Shown in pieces: positions 1 through 12,273 of a stretch of DNA of 64,000 nucleotides. Source of the stretch: Papaver somniferum (lineage: Eukaryota; Streptophyta; Magnoliopsida; Ranunculales; Papaveraceae); the NCBI RefSeq assembly GCF_003573695.1, contig NW_020635485.1, forward strand, positions 335,374 through 399,373. The letters are read 5' to 3'. Positions within the stretch are counted from its first letter, which is position 1; each line of letters starts with the position of its first letter. Position numbers and translations under genes: made by a program. The notes under the pieces were generated by a model, which was given only the letters and a program-made list of their open reading frames with translations, was not told the origin of the DNA and did no database searches.

Positions 1-109
1 GACACATATAAGCAAAGTGAAGTACTTGGTATTGCACATGAAGAATAAGAAATTCTAGCATTGAGTGAAAACTGACATTAGAACAATAATAGGTGATAGT
101 AGTAATAGG

Positions 110-400
110 TATAGGTCGTTATCAGAGTAGGGCACCGACACTAGGATAACGCCATAGAGTAGATTAACATTGGGATATCCCAGCATCGTGCCAGTAAGGT
201 GCTAGAGCTAGGCTAGCACCACGTAATGGGTTAGCGTTGGGATTAGGACCAACACCATATATGCTTAGATTGGCACAGGGATTAGCCCGGCGTTGCAAGA
301 GGAAGCATGAGTCTGTGATAGGATTATCCCAGCGTAATATTAAACTAGGTTGGCGATCGGATTAGCCTAGCACTCTGATAAGGCATGGGAGGTTGGTATT
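110..400. repeat. degenerate ~40-bp tandem-like repeat
   Basis: A core close to GGGATTAGCCCAGC recurs at about 171, 240, 279, 321 and 359, giving spacings near 40 bases (one gap near 70). The text between the cores is poorly conserved. No protein is encoded. The 400-840 stretch after it has only short chance frames and nothing recognisable. Confidence 0.5.
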
Positions 401-849
401 ATCTTTTGTCAGCACCACATAATGATTGATGCTATGTTCGAATAGCCATTTCTTTTCAGTTATTACTCTAGGCGTCGTTGATCCTTGCCTCTGGGGGACA
501 TTAAGTGATATGAAGCATCTTGTGATGCCAATGCCGTTGGAACTGATGCTAATATTGATTGCACATGCCAAGAATCAGGTGTTCCATTCACTGGGAGATA
601 AAAAGACAATTTATAGATTTACCTGATAATTGCTATAGATAAAATTAAGAAGTCATTCGGGTAGAAGAATATATAATTAGTGACTAAAATGAGAGAGTAC
701 CAAGTACGCGGCCAACTTTTTCGTTCAGGAACCTATATAGACAAGCTTATCAACAGTAAGGATCCTTATACCTGATTTATTAACAAGTTACTTATACGAT
801 CTCAAAAATCAATATCCAATTATCAACCTACTATGTACCCAAACTGTAC

Positions 850-1990
850 ACGAACTGAATTCCAAGAAGAACAAGTCTTGTAATCTATATTTCAGGACAT
901 GCATTCACAAGAGAAACTCTTGTAGGTTTTATAAACTTTGAGTTAAAAAACTGTCTAGGTTATTTAACATAATACATGTGATAATTTTGTTATAATTATA
1001 AACAATATAATACGAAAAGGAAATAATATAAGACACCAAAAAATAAATTTAACAAGGAAAACTACAATGTGCAGAAAAAACCAGGGACCTAGTCTAGTTC
1101 TAAACTCCGCCATGTATTAAGTCGCTACGAATACTAGCCTATTATCAGATTTCAGGCTGGAATGTGGTTGAGATACAATCAACCCTATGACCAATTCAGC
1201 TTCAGTCGTGCTCCTTACATCTCGTGGATCTCTCGGGACCTTAATTAATCACTTGATTCCCCTAGCTGAGGTCCTTTACAACCCTAGGAGTTGATTCAGC
1301 CGTAGGGAAGACTTTTAACTAATCCGCCTCTCAAATAACCTATTGATTTCCTTCAAAAAGATACACAATCAAGGTAATATAAATCTTTTTGCTTATTTGG
1401 GATATTCTAGGTAAAGAATACATCAAACAAACCCCAACGATTGAAATAGCTTACTTTCTTCAAAAGGTTATAGAGATTTATAATCGATTCTACCTCACAA
1501 GATTAATCAATATGATATGATACTTTTGGAATTACAAAGTCTGAGACGAAAAAACTTTGTAATTTACATCAATCCTATTCCTTGATCGATAATTCTTGAA
1601 TGAACGTATAGTGGAATATACATACCTTATAATAGACAACAATTACGGTTACCAAGATCATATTCCATATATCAAGAACCATATATCAGGTAAAAGATAG
1701 GTTTACCGGGTTTCACAAATACGTTAGTGAAGACTTTAAAAGTCGTAACCTAACAAAATATCACGAAGGAACCTAGGTATTTATAGTACGACTCTAGCCT
1801 CAACTAGGAAATGGAGGTGTCCTGATTGAGATTATAGTATGTAGATAGTCATTTATTCATAATGATGAGCATGACTAGGTTTGTTACAATCAAAGTTGAG
1901 TTCTTAAATTTGTTTCCATGTTTATGAATTACTTTGATACCAAGCAAGCTTAACTTCTCCGTATATATTGATCATGTAAGCATGTGAGAA
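850..1990 (-). mobile_element. worn copia LTR remnant
   Basis: The block at about 1030-1200 aligns by eye with 45041-45190 inside the large copia LTR. Both contain a run like GGACCTAGTC, then TATTAAG, CGCTAC and ACTAGCCTA in the same order and spacing. The orientation is the same as that - strand element. About 1510-1790 is also an inverted match to 4640-4865. No coding domain is visible. It is probably an old solo LTR or fragment, and the edges are approximate. Confidence 0.55.
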
Positions 1991-2898
1991 GTTTGCCTTA
2001 AATTACAAAGAAATATGTGAACTATATATTTTTCGAAATAAGCTCAGTGTACCATGTGGTTAGCCCAAGAACAATGGTTAAGTTGTTTGTGAACCTTAAA
2101 GCATTAGTGGAGTTCAATAAACTAAAATAGTTCTTGAAACAATTTTTGAAAATTTTATCGTCTTGGAGTTCAAAAATCTTTTGTATTAATGATGTGATAT
2201 TTACTATAAACCACAAGAGCACGGTTGTCGATGAGACGGTATGCAAGCATGCATCGTCCACAGAAACTTAATTAAATGTTATTTATAGTTTTTAATTAAA
2301 AAAAGCTAAAAGTAATTAAATGAAAAATTAATCTGAAAACGATGAAGAGAATAAAATAAAAAAAAAAGAATACCAAGACTTCAGATCTCATCAGTGCAAT
2401 GCGTATTATACCTTTTACAACAATTTTCTATTAAATCTTCGATAGTATATTAAGACGATGTATCTTGGAAGATAAAACATTTATGACCAATAAAAATTCC
2501 ATACAAAATACTAATAAGCTCTTCACTCAATGATGTTGTTCTCTAAAATAGAGTGAAAAACCTTTACGAAATCACAAGAACACAAGAGTAAAGATAAGTA
2601 CAAAATCTATAACATGAACTATAAGGCCCCATCTTTAGCCCTAGTAGAGAAAATTATTCCATAACAAATTAAAAGGAAAAAAATATCAATAAAATAAAAA
2701 CGAAAAATGAAAGGACTAAACTATTATACTGCTCTGATGTCGAACCAACTTCTAAGATGAACTCCCCTTTGCTTCCACATTGTATATATAGTTTTCAAAG
2801 GAAACCACTTTCCTTTACCATTTATGCTACCACATCATCATCCAAAAAGTATGTGCCACATTTCATAAATAATACAAAATCTTTCAATAGATATGCGT
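1991..2898. other. AT-rich stretch without recognised features
   Basis: Only short frames without recognisable domains occur here. A short A-rich run lies at 2350-2370. I see no RNA gene or complete mobile element. Confidence 0.5.
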
Positions 2899-2907
2899 CA
2901 CGCGTCA

Positions 2908-3060
2908 GGGTCGAGATCCTCTGTGCCCAAATTGTGGTGTACCTTCTGTACATGCGAATAGAATCTCGACATGTGTCTTGCCTTATTAACATCTACTAAT
3001 TGTAAATATTTTTTCCATATTTCCCTCATGTTAAATAAGGTAACAGAATGAAAACGTTTG
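2908..3060 (+). repeat. left terminal inverted repeat of the MULE-MITE
   Basis: Inverse complement of about 3690-3847, strongest over the outer 100 bp. The arms differ by scattered substitutions and a small indel near the inner end. Confidence 0.85.
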
Positions 3061-3689
3061 GTTCAAGATTTCGGCTCTGTTATTGATACAAATTTGTTCA
3101 TTACATAACCATGGGTTGTCTGTCGTTTGATATTAGAAGAATATAATCACTTTTCGGATTTGTTCCTTAGGCTGGGAGAATTAATCTTTATGAATAAACA
3201 TCTTAGATGAGGATGAATATGATTGATTGGTAAGGATCTTTAAGAGAACAATTGGCAAGAGTTAGATCTGAAGGCATACTATTTTTTTGAATGAGATTAG
3301 ATTTTTGTTTATCCACAAGATTAGATATAATCACACAAATGGAAATACGGATAGATGCAAGTCTGGTCTATTAACTAAAAAAGAAAGGGTTCAAAATAGT
3401 TTAGAACGAAAATGGTTTGACAATGATTACCTGAACATGGTTTAGGAAAAGACGATCTGAACATGGTTTGAAGAACATTGATTTTCTACGCTGGCGATTA
3501 ATTTCTATTACGATGAATTAAGACAACACAAAATTTAACTAGTCATCCTACTAGTGTTTTAAGATTAGGACGTACAAAATTTTCATTTCATTTTAGTTTT
3601 AATGGAAATGTGGGTCAGTTTAATGAAGTGCAAAACGATCGAAGGAGCAATGAAGATTCACAAAAGAAAAACAAAATCAGTTATCAGTT

Positions 3690-3847
3690 GTGGTTTTCAT
3701 TCTGTTACTTTGTTACCTTATTTGACATGAAAAAATATGGAAAGGATACACGGAGTTAGTAAATGTTAATTAGGCAAGACATGTGTCAGAATTTTATTCG
3801 CGGGTACAAAGGGTACACCACAATTTGGGCACAGAGGATCTCGACCC
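3690..3847 (-). repeat. right terminal inverted repeat of the MULE-MITE
   Basis: Partner of 2908-3060. It ends next to the second CACGCGTCA copy at 3848-3856. Confidence 0.85.
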
Positions 3848-3856
3848 CACGCGTCA

Positions 3857-4440
3857 AATAATATATTATCATTAAACCACGTTCGATCTCCTTTTCTTTA
3901 TTTGGGAATTTTTGAAAACTATATCATTCTTTATTAACTCCAACCATAAAGAATAATATTCTTTCCATAATCTTCGTATATTTAATTCTCATTAGTCGCT
4001 CCATGTCGGTTTCTTACCTAACATTTTTATTTTCTTCTTTATGTTATCATTAAACAAAATATCTTCAAATATTCTTTTATCAAAGTTAATATCTTGCAAA
4101 TGATATCGTTAATAAATGGGTCTTCACACTTTTTACACACGTTGTGGCATGTTTACTGCACTCTCATATCCAAATAATATGTCCAATGAAATAATTTTCC
4201 ATGTTTTTCCTTTTGGGTTATCCCATTAAATTGTAAATCACTCGGTTCCTCCATTTTTATGAGCTTATATTCCTCACTTTAGTCCATCGAGTTTTATTTT
4301 CTAAAAACTGCAAAACTAAACAAACACCATCAAATATGTACAAAATAAATACCTAATAAATATAAATTAAAATGTTAAAATGACGTGTTCACACACTTAT
4401 CAATTAAGATGCAAATTAGTTTGTGTACTCAAGTTGCAAA
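3857..4440. other. AT-rich stretch without recognised features
   Basis: No open frame of note, no tRNA-like fold and no repeat partner found by eye. Confidence 0.45.
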
Positions 4441-4870
4441 AAGTTTCCATGAACCTCCTGATATCAACTAGTTCACGTATTGACCAAATCAGTTCCCGAG
4501 AAATCCGTGAACATGAAAACTTGTTTAGGAACCTAGTTTTATTTGTAAGTTACTAAGCCTTGTTCATCAATATAAATAGATGGCTTCATGCTAAAATATT
4601 AATTTTGATACTTTTGTGTCATAGTTGTGGGTAGAGTCGTCCTCTAAAAAACTACTTTTCCCCTTGTGAAATTGTATTAGGATACGACTTTGAAAGACTT
4701 CACTAAGGTATTTGTGAAGCCCGGTTATACTACCTTTTACCTAATAGTTCTTGTTATCCGAATCTTGTCCTTATTAATCTTTATAGTTTTCGAACTATAG
4801 ATCGGGAATGACATTGATTGAAATCACAAAGTACTTTTCGCCTCATAACTTTGTGATTCCAAAAGATAGA
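4441..4870 (+). mobile_element. copia-type LTR remnant, opposite orientation
   Basis: The stretch 4680-4745 (GAAAGACTTCACTAAGG, then TTTGTGAAGCCCGGTTA) is an inverted match to 1685-1760, and 4795-4865 matches the inverse of 1515-1580. It therefore belongs to the same worn LTR family as 850-1990, on the other strand. It runs directly into the tandem array. No TG/CA ends or target duplication remain visible. Confidence 0.45.
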
Positions 4871-4874
4871 TATC

Positions 4875-6098
4875 TAAGTCACTTGTTAGAAGCAGTCGCC
4901 TGGTCAACAAGAGATGCATTACCAACCATCGATAGGTGTTGAAAGCAACGAAGAGTTCAAGATAAAATATTAAAATCTTATACTCCACTCAGATTTGTAG
5001 TATTTCCCATAGTTACTGTATAAACCCCAAACAAGTAGTTAAGCTAAAAAAATCAATTAACTAATATAGAATCAAGCAAGATATATAATTACAAAGAACC
5101 GCTTCGAACTTCTAAATATTCAAACTTTCAAAAGCGTGTTCATGGTTAGTAAACAAGCATTTTACAACAATAAAAAATCTAAATCACTTGTTAGAAGCAG
5201 TCGCCTGGTCAACAAGAGATACATTACCAACCATCGATAGGTGTTGTTAGCAACGAAGAATTCAAGATAAAATATTAAAATCTTATGCTCCACTGAGATT
5301 TGTAGTATTTCCCATAGTTACTGTATAAACACCAAACAAGTAATTAAGCTAAAAAAATCAATTAACTAATATAGAATAAAACAAGATATATAATTACAAA
5401 GAACCTCTTCGAACTTCTAAATATTCAAACTTTCAAAAGCGTGTTCATGGTTAGTAGACAGGCATTTCACAACAATAAAAAATCTAAATCACTTGTTAGA
5501 AGCAGTCGCCTGGTCAACAAGAGATACATTACCAACCATCGATAGGTGTTGTTAGCAACGAAGAGTTCAAGATAAAATATTAAAATCTTATACTCCACTG
5601 AGATTTGTAGTATTTCCCATAGTTACTGTATAAACACCAAAGAAGTAGTTAAGCTAAAAAAATCAATTAACTAATATAGAATAAAGCAAGATATATAATT
5701 ACAAAGAACCTCTTCGAACTTCTAAATATTCAAACTTTCAAAAGCGTGTTCATGGTTAGTAGACAAGCATTTTACAACAATAAAATATCTAAATCACTTG
5801 TTATAAGCAGTCGCCTGGTCAACAAGAGATACATTACCAACCATCGATATGTGTTGTTAGCAACGAAGAGTTCAAGATAAAATATTAAAATCTTATACTC
5901 CACTGAGATTTGTAGTATTTCCCATAGTTACTGTATAAACCCCAAACAAGTAGTTAAGCTAAAAAAATCAATTAACTAATATAGAATCAAGCAAGATATA
6001 TAATTACAAAGAACCGCTTCGAACTTCTAAATAATCAAACTTTCAAAAGCGTGTTCATAGTTAGTAGACAAACATTTTACAACAATAAAAAAATCTAA
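4875..6098. repeat. four tandem copies of a 305-bp unit
   Basis: The word TCACTTGTTAGAAGCAGTCG (one base different in copy 4) starts at 4879, 5184, 5489 and 5794, an exact 305-base period. Copies are nearly identical over their whole length. Copies 1 and 4 share ATAAACCCCAAAC, GAATCAAGCAAG and GAACCGCTTCG. Copies 2 and 3 share ATAAACACCAAA, GAATAAA and GAACCTCTTCG. No open frame is conserved. The array abuts an LTR remnant, so it may have arisen by unequal exchange within LTR-derived DNA. Confidence 0.95.
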
Positions 6099-6900
6099 AC
6101 AAATATCTATCGATTGATCATCTAGAATTTGTACTCTTTTATATTTTTCTTCGCTCAAGTCAAATGAAAAAACTCACCAGCTTATCAGGTATTGCAAAGT
6201 AGTTTACACCTAGATTAAAATAAATACTTCAAACTTCCTTAATGTTTCAAAGTCCCTTAATACTTCAAACCAAAAGAATCAGTACATGTGCGACATATCT
6301 GAACTTTATGCAAGCTGTCAAGAGGTAACATTAGGTCATTTTTCGGGGGTCTCGAGAGAAACGACTTGAATCACTTTATAATCCTTGGTTTCATCCAAAA
6401 AAATCACGATGGTAACCTTGGGGTTTTCTATATTATCTGGTAGCAGGGTTCCAAAGAGCAATATCCCTGGTCATCTGGTTAAACAAACAAATTATTGCAT
6501 CAACATAATCCATCATGGCCATATTATGGTTTGCATTCTTAAAACATGGTCGTTTTCCTAGATCCTCCAACTCCTCTTTCCTTTATATTAGTTATATATT
6601 AGTTAAATTAGATTACATAGATAGATATATTTACATCTTCGGACCGAAACTCTACATATATGTGATTCCAATGTTATAACCAGATAGATATGTATACTTT
6701 TACTTGAGCACTTATACAACTTTGGTTATATGGTATGCTATTTGTACGTAACTAAATTTGCAATACCAATGAATACAACTTTTGCAATACCAATTTGTGC
6801 ATAACTAAATTTGTACGTAACTAAATTTGCAATACCAATGAATACCAAAGTAAATAGAATTTTGCATGTTCATGATATCTCTTCGGATATGTCAGACGAG
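6099..6900. other. non-coding stretch with a short direct repeat
   Basis: A roughly 36-bp word beginning ATTTGTACGTAACTAAATTT occurs at about 6741-6776 and again at about 6808-6845, with a partial third copy between them. Nothing else is recognised. Confidence 0.5.
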
Positions 6901-7387
6901 GGTTTCGACTTTTTGTTAAACTTTATAGATATAACCACTTTGTACATCTTAATGGTTTGGTGATTTAGTTTCATGTTGTAGTCAGGTGGTATACCCGACC
7001 AATTGCTAAGAGGCTTAGGAAAAGAGTAGCATATGGCTACAGGAAAATGACACATAAAATATTTGCTCATCAAGAAAAAGTTGTTGCTTTAGAACTTGTC
7101 AATTTTATTAATATATCTTAGAGCAAAAAAAGAAGAAAAAAAATCCATTTCACCGGAGTTCTGCATTAATTTAGCCTTAGCCAATGATAATTTTTGGGTT
7201 TGTTACGGCGTCAAAATAAAAAAGATGAACTAGTATGTAGAGATTACTATCATAAATAAGAGTTTGTATGATGTTTGAAGCGGTTTTTATATTTCATATA
7301 TGCTTGATAAGATACGTAACAAAGCAAATATATACAAAAATGCACAAAATGTAGGAAGGTTATTACCACAAAAGTTAAACCATATTT

Positions 7388-8270
7388 TTAAGAGACTCGA
7401 AATATTATAGCTTCCATTTCAAGTCCATTACGACTAATAATGCCAACTAGATTAAATGCACAAACATTACCAACCTTCGATGATTTTCCAAGATAAAATC
7501 GTGCCCACCTATGATATAATACAATTTTTCTATTGTTAAAGGTATACGCGAAATGCCACGATCGCCCCTTTGAATCTTTAAGCAACACATCACCGACACT
7601 TTTTAAGATGAATACCCATAAGGGAAAGTTATGCACATAAAAGATGTGGATCATAACTAATATAACCAAATACAAAGACCTGTAACAATTCAAGATTAAC
7701 GATTGGAAGTTATGAAACATACCAAAATTTTGTCATTTCCCACATTAGTTGGTCTCGTGATAACTATACATGTGGGAACCTTAAATTTATATTTAAATGT
7801 TTTGGCTTCTTCAATAGCACCCAATGCGCTTTCAAATTTATATTTTGACGCATCCACTTTACATGATGCACACTCAGATGTAAATACTCTAGCGTCTGCC
7901 ATAATGCTCGGTGCTCTTTGATATTTATGTTCCATTACATCCACTTTTGCTGTACAACTAGACTTTCGCTTAGGACGGCCTACTTCCACTTCACATTTTT
8001 TAGGATGCTTGTATTTTCCAATAGGGAGTTCATCATCACTTTCACGATCCGAGAGGATGATCCACACTTCAGGTATAGGTTTCCACTTCTTACATGTGAT
8101 CTCTGCAATATCAACCTCTAAATTTGTTGGATATACTATTTCAACGCTGCTATATGTATACATATGAAATTTGGAATTCCCTTCATACTGGAACACACAA
8201 ATATATCCAAAATGAATAAAGAAGTGTTCCATGATATATGCAACTTCGGAAAACGATATGAGATATGCTC
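7388..8270 (-). pseudogene. decayed B3-domain (REM-like) protein, left copy
   Basis: The frame from 8232 to 7696 carries part of one B3 fold. Residues HFFIHFGYICVFQYEGNSKF resemble the strand pair ending in a VF.YEGNS.FHV motif of REM proteins. After a charged linker, the frame from about 7690 to 7388 encodes the core of a second B3 domain (SVGDVLLKDSKGRSWHF, then a K.SKVGNVCAFNLVG stretch). B3 proteins are plant DNA-binding transcription factors acting in the nucleus. A good donor (TTTTG/GTATG near 7724) and acceptor (TTACAG near 7693) are present, but joining them does not keep the reading frame. The N-terminal B3 part is also missing, with an in-frame stop shortly upstream. I infer a pseudogene. 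Confidence 0.6.
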
Positions 8271-9312
8271 ATCCTTTTCTATCATAGTTACAAAAACTTC
8301 CACCAGAATTTGATAAAAGATTAATGGATGACCTAGATGACATTACAGTGACCGAATACCCCATGGGAAGAGAGTTCAAGGTGAAATTGAGGGTTGGAAA
8401 AGGTAATAACTTGGACTTTAAAAATGGTTGGCAAATTATCATGGAGCACTTTTGCATTCATTTTGGTTATCATTTTGTGTTCTTTTACGAAGGAAATCCC
8501 AAATTTCATGTGTTTATAATTAGCGGCGTTGTTGTTGAGATAAAAATAATCAACAGATTCATAGTATGATGTTGCAGAGATCACATGTAAGTAGCGGAAA
8601 CCTTAATCTAAACCGTTGATCATTCCCTCAGATTGTAAAAGTGACGATGAATACCCTATTGAAATTGCAAGCATCCTAAAACATGTGAAGTGAAAGTATA
8701 TCGTCATAAGCAAAAGGCTAATTGTTAGGCGAAAAAGAATGTAATGGAACATAAAAATCAAATAACATCGAGCGTTATGGCAGATACTAGAGCATCTACA
8801 TTCGCGTGTGCATCACACAAAGTGGATGTATCGAATATGAATTTCAAAGCGTGACGAGTGTTATTGAAGAAGCCAAAGCATTTAAATATAAATGTTAGAT
8901 TCCCAAATGTAAAATTATCATGAGAGCAACTTATATAGGAAAAGTCAACATTTTGATATGTTTCGTGATTTTCAATCGTTAACCTTGAATTGTAACGAGT
9001 ATTTGTATTTGATTACATTGCTTATGATTCACAATTTTATATGCATCACTTCCCTTACAGGTCCGTAAGTAATCATTTTAAAAAAAGCAGTGGTGGTGCG
9101 TTGCTTAAAGATCCATAAGGGATATCGTGGCATTTAAGATATACTTTTAACAATGGAAAAACTAGATTATATCATAATTGGCATGACTTCGTCTTGAAAA
9201 TCAGTTGGAGGTTAGTGATGTTTGTGTTTTTCAGCTAGTTGGCATTACTAATCGTAATCAACTTGATATGGAGGCTACAATTTTTCGAGTTTTTCAAAAT
9301 ATGGTTTAACTT
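8270..9312 (+). pseudogene. decayed B3-domain (REM-like) protein, right copy
   Basis: Head-to-head partner of the left copy. It keeps more of the first B3 domain: LPPEFDKRLMDDLDD, GREFKVKLRVGKGNN, then NGWQIIMEHFCIHFGYHFVF and FYEGNPKFHVF (8324-8569). Downstream, the linker matches the left copy around VMADTRA, and a second B3 core is visible near 9090-9300 (GGALLKDP, SWHLRYTFNNGK, LVGITNRNQLDMEATIF). Several stops and frame changes interrupt it between 8570 and 9300, so no single intact protein is possible. Confidence 0.6.
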
Positions 9313-9699
9313 ACTGGTCGTAATAACCTTCTTCGTGCATTTTCTTATCTGTTTACTTTGTTACATATCCGTTTAAACATGTAATCTCCACATACCCGTT
9401 CACTTTTTTTACTTTAATGTGGGGACAGATCCAAGAATTATCATTGGCTAAGGCTAAACTAATACAAAACTCTACTGAAAGGGAAATTATGTATTTTTTT
9501 TTCGATTTTTAATTCCAAGAGTTATAAAAAAAATAATGACAAAAGAAGTTCTAAAGAAATTTTTTTTCTCTTGATGTGCAAATATTTCATATGCCACTTA
9601 CCCATAGCCAGATGTTAATCTTCATACCAACTGGTGGGCTATATCACCTGCCTGCAACATAAGATTAATTGAATCGCAGCTTAGTTTGTACATGGATCC

Positions 9700-11430
9700 A
9701 TATCAAAATTTAAAACATTACATCTTCCGAAAAAAAACAAGAGTAATGAAGTAACTTCCGTCCATCAATATTGTAATCCAAAAACTACAACCCAGACGTT
9801 AATTAAGTTAAACGAAATAAAATCTTGTTTCATCGATCAAACTAAAAATTAAAAAGAAAAAAAACCATTTGGAGAAGAAGATAAAAAAATTACAGTACTA
9901 AAAACATCTCAGAAATAACGTAAATTTACTCCGTTGAAAAGGTCATTTTATAGTGTTACCTTCAAGGTTAAGCAACTCTAGGTGTTGTATTGTATATGTC
10001 TCTTTTCATTGTATTACTCTTTGAATTCTTCTTTTAGGAAAGAAAAACTCTCTCCATTTTCCTTATGAATATAATTTCTAGATCCAAATGCACATGCTAT
10101 AATAAGTTTGGAAACCATGAATTAAGAAACCTAACTTGTTTTTACAGATATACCAAAGTACTAATTATATGGAAACAATTCCTCCTAGAAATAGTAAATT
10201 TGATGGCAAATATCATCAAATTGTTATAGATTAGGTATTTCTATTCAAAAAGGTGTGGGGGCCCAACTTGTTGCTAGGTTACCCTCCACTGATGTTGTAC
10301 CTTGTATTTGATTCCACTTCGATTTATAATAATAATAGTAATATTAATGATAAAAAAAATATCATCTACCGCGGTAAGTAATAATAATAACCTAATAAAT
10401 ATAATACTATAAATCAAGAAGAAACATTATTTATGGGATTGTAACATTTCAAATTCACATCTACCGGTAGATTTAAAAGTCTCTTTCTCTCTGTTTTGGG
10501 TTTGCATCTCCTCTCTAAGGTATTTATATTCATCAACCGTTAAATCCTCATCTTCAACCTTATTTCATACTCTTAAATTAATCATTTTATTCTCATCTTA
10601 TTTAATTCTATTTAGGTTTCTTCCCGGATCAAGATTATTTCTTAAGATATGGGCAGAGTAATTTAAGCTTTTCTATATATTACATACTATAAATAAAATC
10701 AGAGGATATTGTATTGTCAATTTGTATTCTCATATACTGTTCGAGTGGTTTATTATAGTCTTTTTTTTGTGGCGCTTCGTATTATCGAGCCATTACAAGG
10801 ACAACCTACTTTCAACAACGTACTACTGATCAATTCATAAGACGAGATCAAAAAAATTCGAAGTCGATCGGAGTAATTCGGGAATATCACTTCTTTCTAT
10901 AGGAACATCTAAGTTATACGATGAATACCAACTACAATGGTTTCAAACCATTGTTCATTAAAAAATTTGGTTAAAACCCATTAAGATGACATCAAATTCC
11001 TTGTCGGATTATGTATATTTAGTAATTTTTCATCATTCGTTTCTTTGAGTTTCCAATTGTATAAACATTGTACTTTTTATTTTAATTTGTTCATTAATGT
11101 AATCGGTGATGTTGCATGCAATTTCATATTGATGAAACTACGAGGTATTAGCCTCCTCCATAAAAAATAAATAAATCTACATCTACCAACAATATATAAT
11201 ATTATAGAATAAATTGAAAGACACCAATATCGACGTAAATATAGGAAAGTGAAAAATACTACAACCTCCTACTATATGGGTTCAACATATAGAAACCCAA
11301 CAAAATGGATCCTTCATTGTCAACTCCATACTTTAAGAAAATGCTACTACTAGGTCCAAAACATCAAATTTTCTTCAGATATGGCCCATAATTAATTATT
11401 ATGGATTTTAATAATACCAAGACTGCCCTT
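9700..11430. other. AT-rich stretch without recognised features
   Basis: No frame with a recognisable domain, no RNA gene and no obvious element ends. Confidence 0.45.
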
Positions 11431-11433
11431 TAG

Positions 11434-11442
11434 TATATATAG
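11434..11442 (+). promoter_or_regulatory. candidate TATA box
   Basis: TATATATAG precedes a pyrimidine-rich leader (CTTTCTCTCTCTCATTTTC, about 11490-11510) and an ATG at 11526. This layout is common for plant transcribed units. It is the only hint that the 11.4-14.2 kb region is transcribed. Confidence 0.3.
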
Positions 11443-11525
11443 GTAATAAAACTAGGTCTAAATTTCATTTTCAGTTTCATTTTATTTTTCACTTTCTCTC
11501 TCTCATTTTCTTTTGCTCTCTTCGG

Positions 11526-11687
11526 ATGAAGAAACAAGTCGTGAAGAAACGATTTCTAAGCGAAATTTTCAGCGAAAAATGGTTTCAAAACCTAGATCTA
11601 AGCTTTACAAACAAAGATCCTGATTATCTAAACATTTATTTGACATCAACATCACCTGTTCTTCGGAGATTCAATGAAACGAAATAG
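11526..11687 (+). other. small open frame of 53 residues, function unknown
   Basis: It starts MKKQVVKKRFLSEIFSEKW and ends RRFNETK before TAG. It is basic at the N terminus, with no signal peptide or known domain. It is the first ATG after the candidate TATA box and pyrimidine-rich leader, so it could be a small peptide, an upstream frame, or chance in a non-coding transcript. I do not recognise it. Confidence 0.2.
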
Positions 11688-12273
11688 AAAATGAGTGATA
11701 ATCACCATCAACAACAACTGAATCTGAAGATTCTCCCAAAAAATCAGACAAACAGGTAACATGTCAATTCAATTATGAGATTTCAATTGAATTGGTTGAT
11801 TCAATTATGAGATTTCGAATTTTTATTTTCTGAAAAATCATTTGGGAAACTTTAATAGTTTGATTTCAGTTCAAATCTGTAGAAATCATAATCAGCGTTA
11901 GATCTGTTATAATCTCACCTCTATTTTACTTTTGAGAGAAAATTTTCACAGAAAATTTAAAGAAAATTTTCTAGGATTCTTGAACAGAATTCGATCTATC
12001 TTTTAACCTCTCATCTCGATCGAAAATCGATTTTCAAATTCGAAATATGTGAATCATTATCCGTTTTACCCATGTATTTGATATGAATTTCATTTACTTT
12101 AATTTTCGAACTGATTTGATCTCATATTTCATGGATTTTGTTCTTTGCAGATTGTTTTAAGTTCAATCTATATTGGATTTGGTATTGAGTAGAATCCATG
12201 AAGAATTGTTACAGTTGGTGGCTGCAGAGAAGAGAAGATTGAGATGTTTGTGGTTGACTATGCTGAATTTCAA

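Larger units (their letters stand above)
2908..3847. mobile_element. non-autonomous Mutator-like element (MULE-MITE)
   Basis: The element is 940 bp. It starts GGGTCGAGATCCTC and ends with the inverse complement GAGGATCTCGACCC. The terminal inverted repeats are long, about 2908-3060 and 3690-3847, with a first ~100 bp that is similar in both arms and a further conserved patch around CATATTT..AATAAGGTAACA. It is flanked by a perfect 9-bp duplication CACGCGTCA (2899-2907 and 3848-3856). A 9-bp duplication with long terminal inverted repeats is the Mutator superfamily signature. The core has no transposase frame, so it needs a helper in trans. A small frame at 2757-2999 runs across the left end and is not a gene. 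Confidence 0.9.
6940..9680. repeat. imperfect inverted duplication, arms about 1.3 kb
   Basis: The left arm (about 6940-8240) read on the - strand aligns with the right arm (about 8430-9680) read on the + strand. Matching landmarks in order are: the ATGGAACACTTC / ATGGAGCACTTT block (8232 and 8441), GTTATGGCAGATACTAGAGC (right) against a near match in the left arm, the GTGTTGCTTAAAGAT block (about 7585 and 9100), and ATTATCATTGGCTAAGGCTA (about 7190 and 9440). The arms extend beyond the coding blocks. The spacer is near 8240-8430. Divergence is substantial and includes indels. Confidence 0.8.

Noticed and set aside
362..626. overlapping short frames on both strands
   Set aside because: No domain, no start context, next to degenerate repeats.
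4875..6098. CRISPR-like array
   Set aside because: The unit is a 305-bp tandem repeat without unique spacers, in plant nuclear DNA.
6870..7073. 67-residue - strand frame as a third B3 exon
   Set aside because: It lies within the inverted arm but has no B3 motif, and the matching right-arm sequence is not open.
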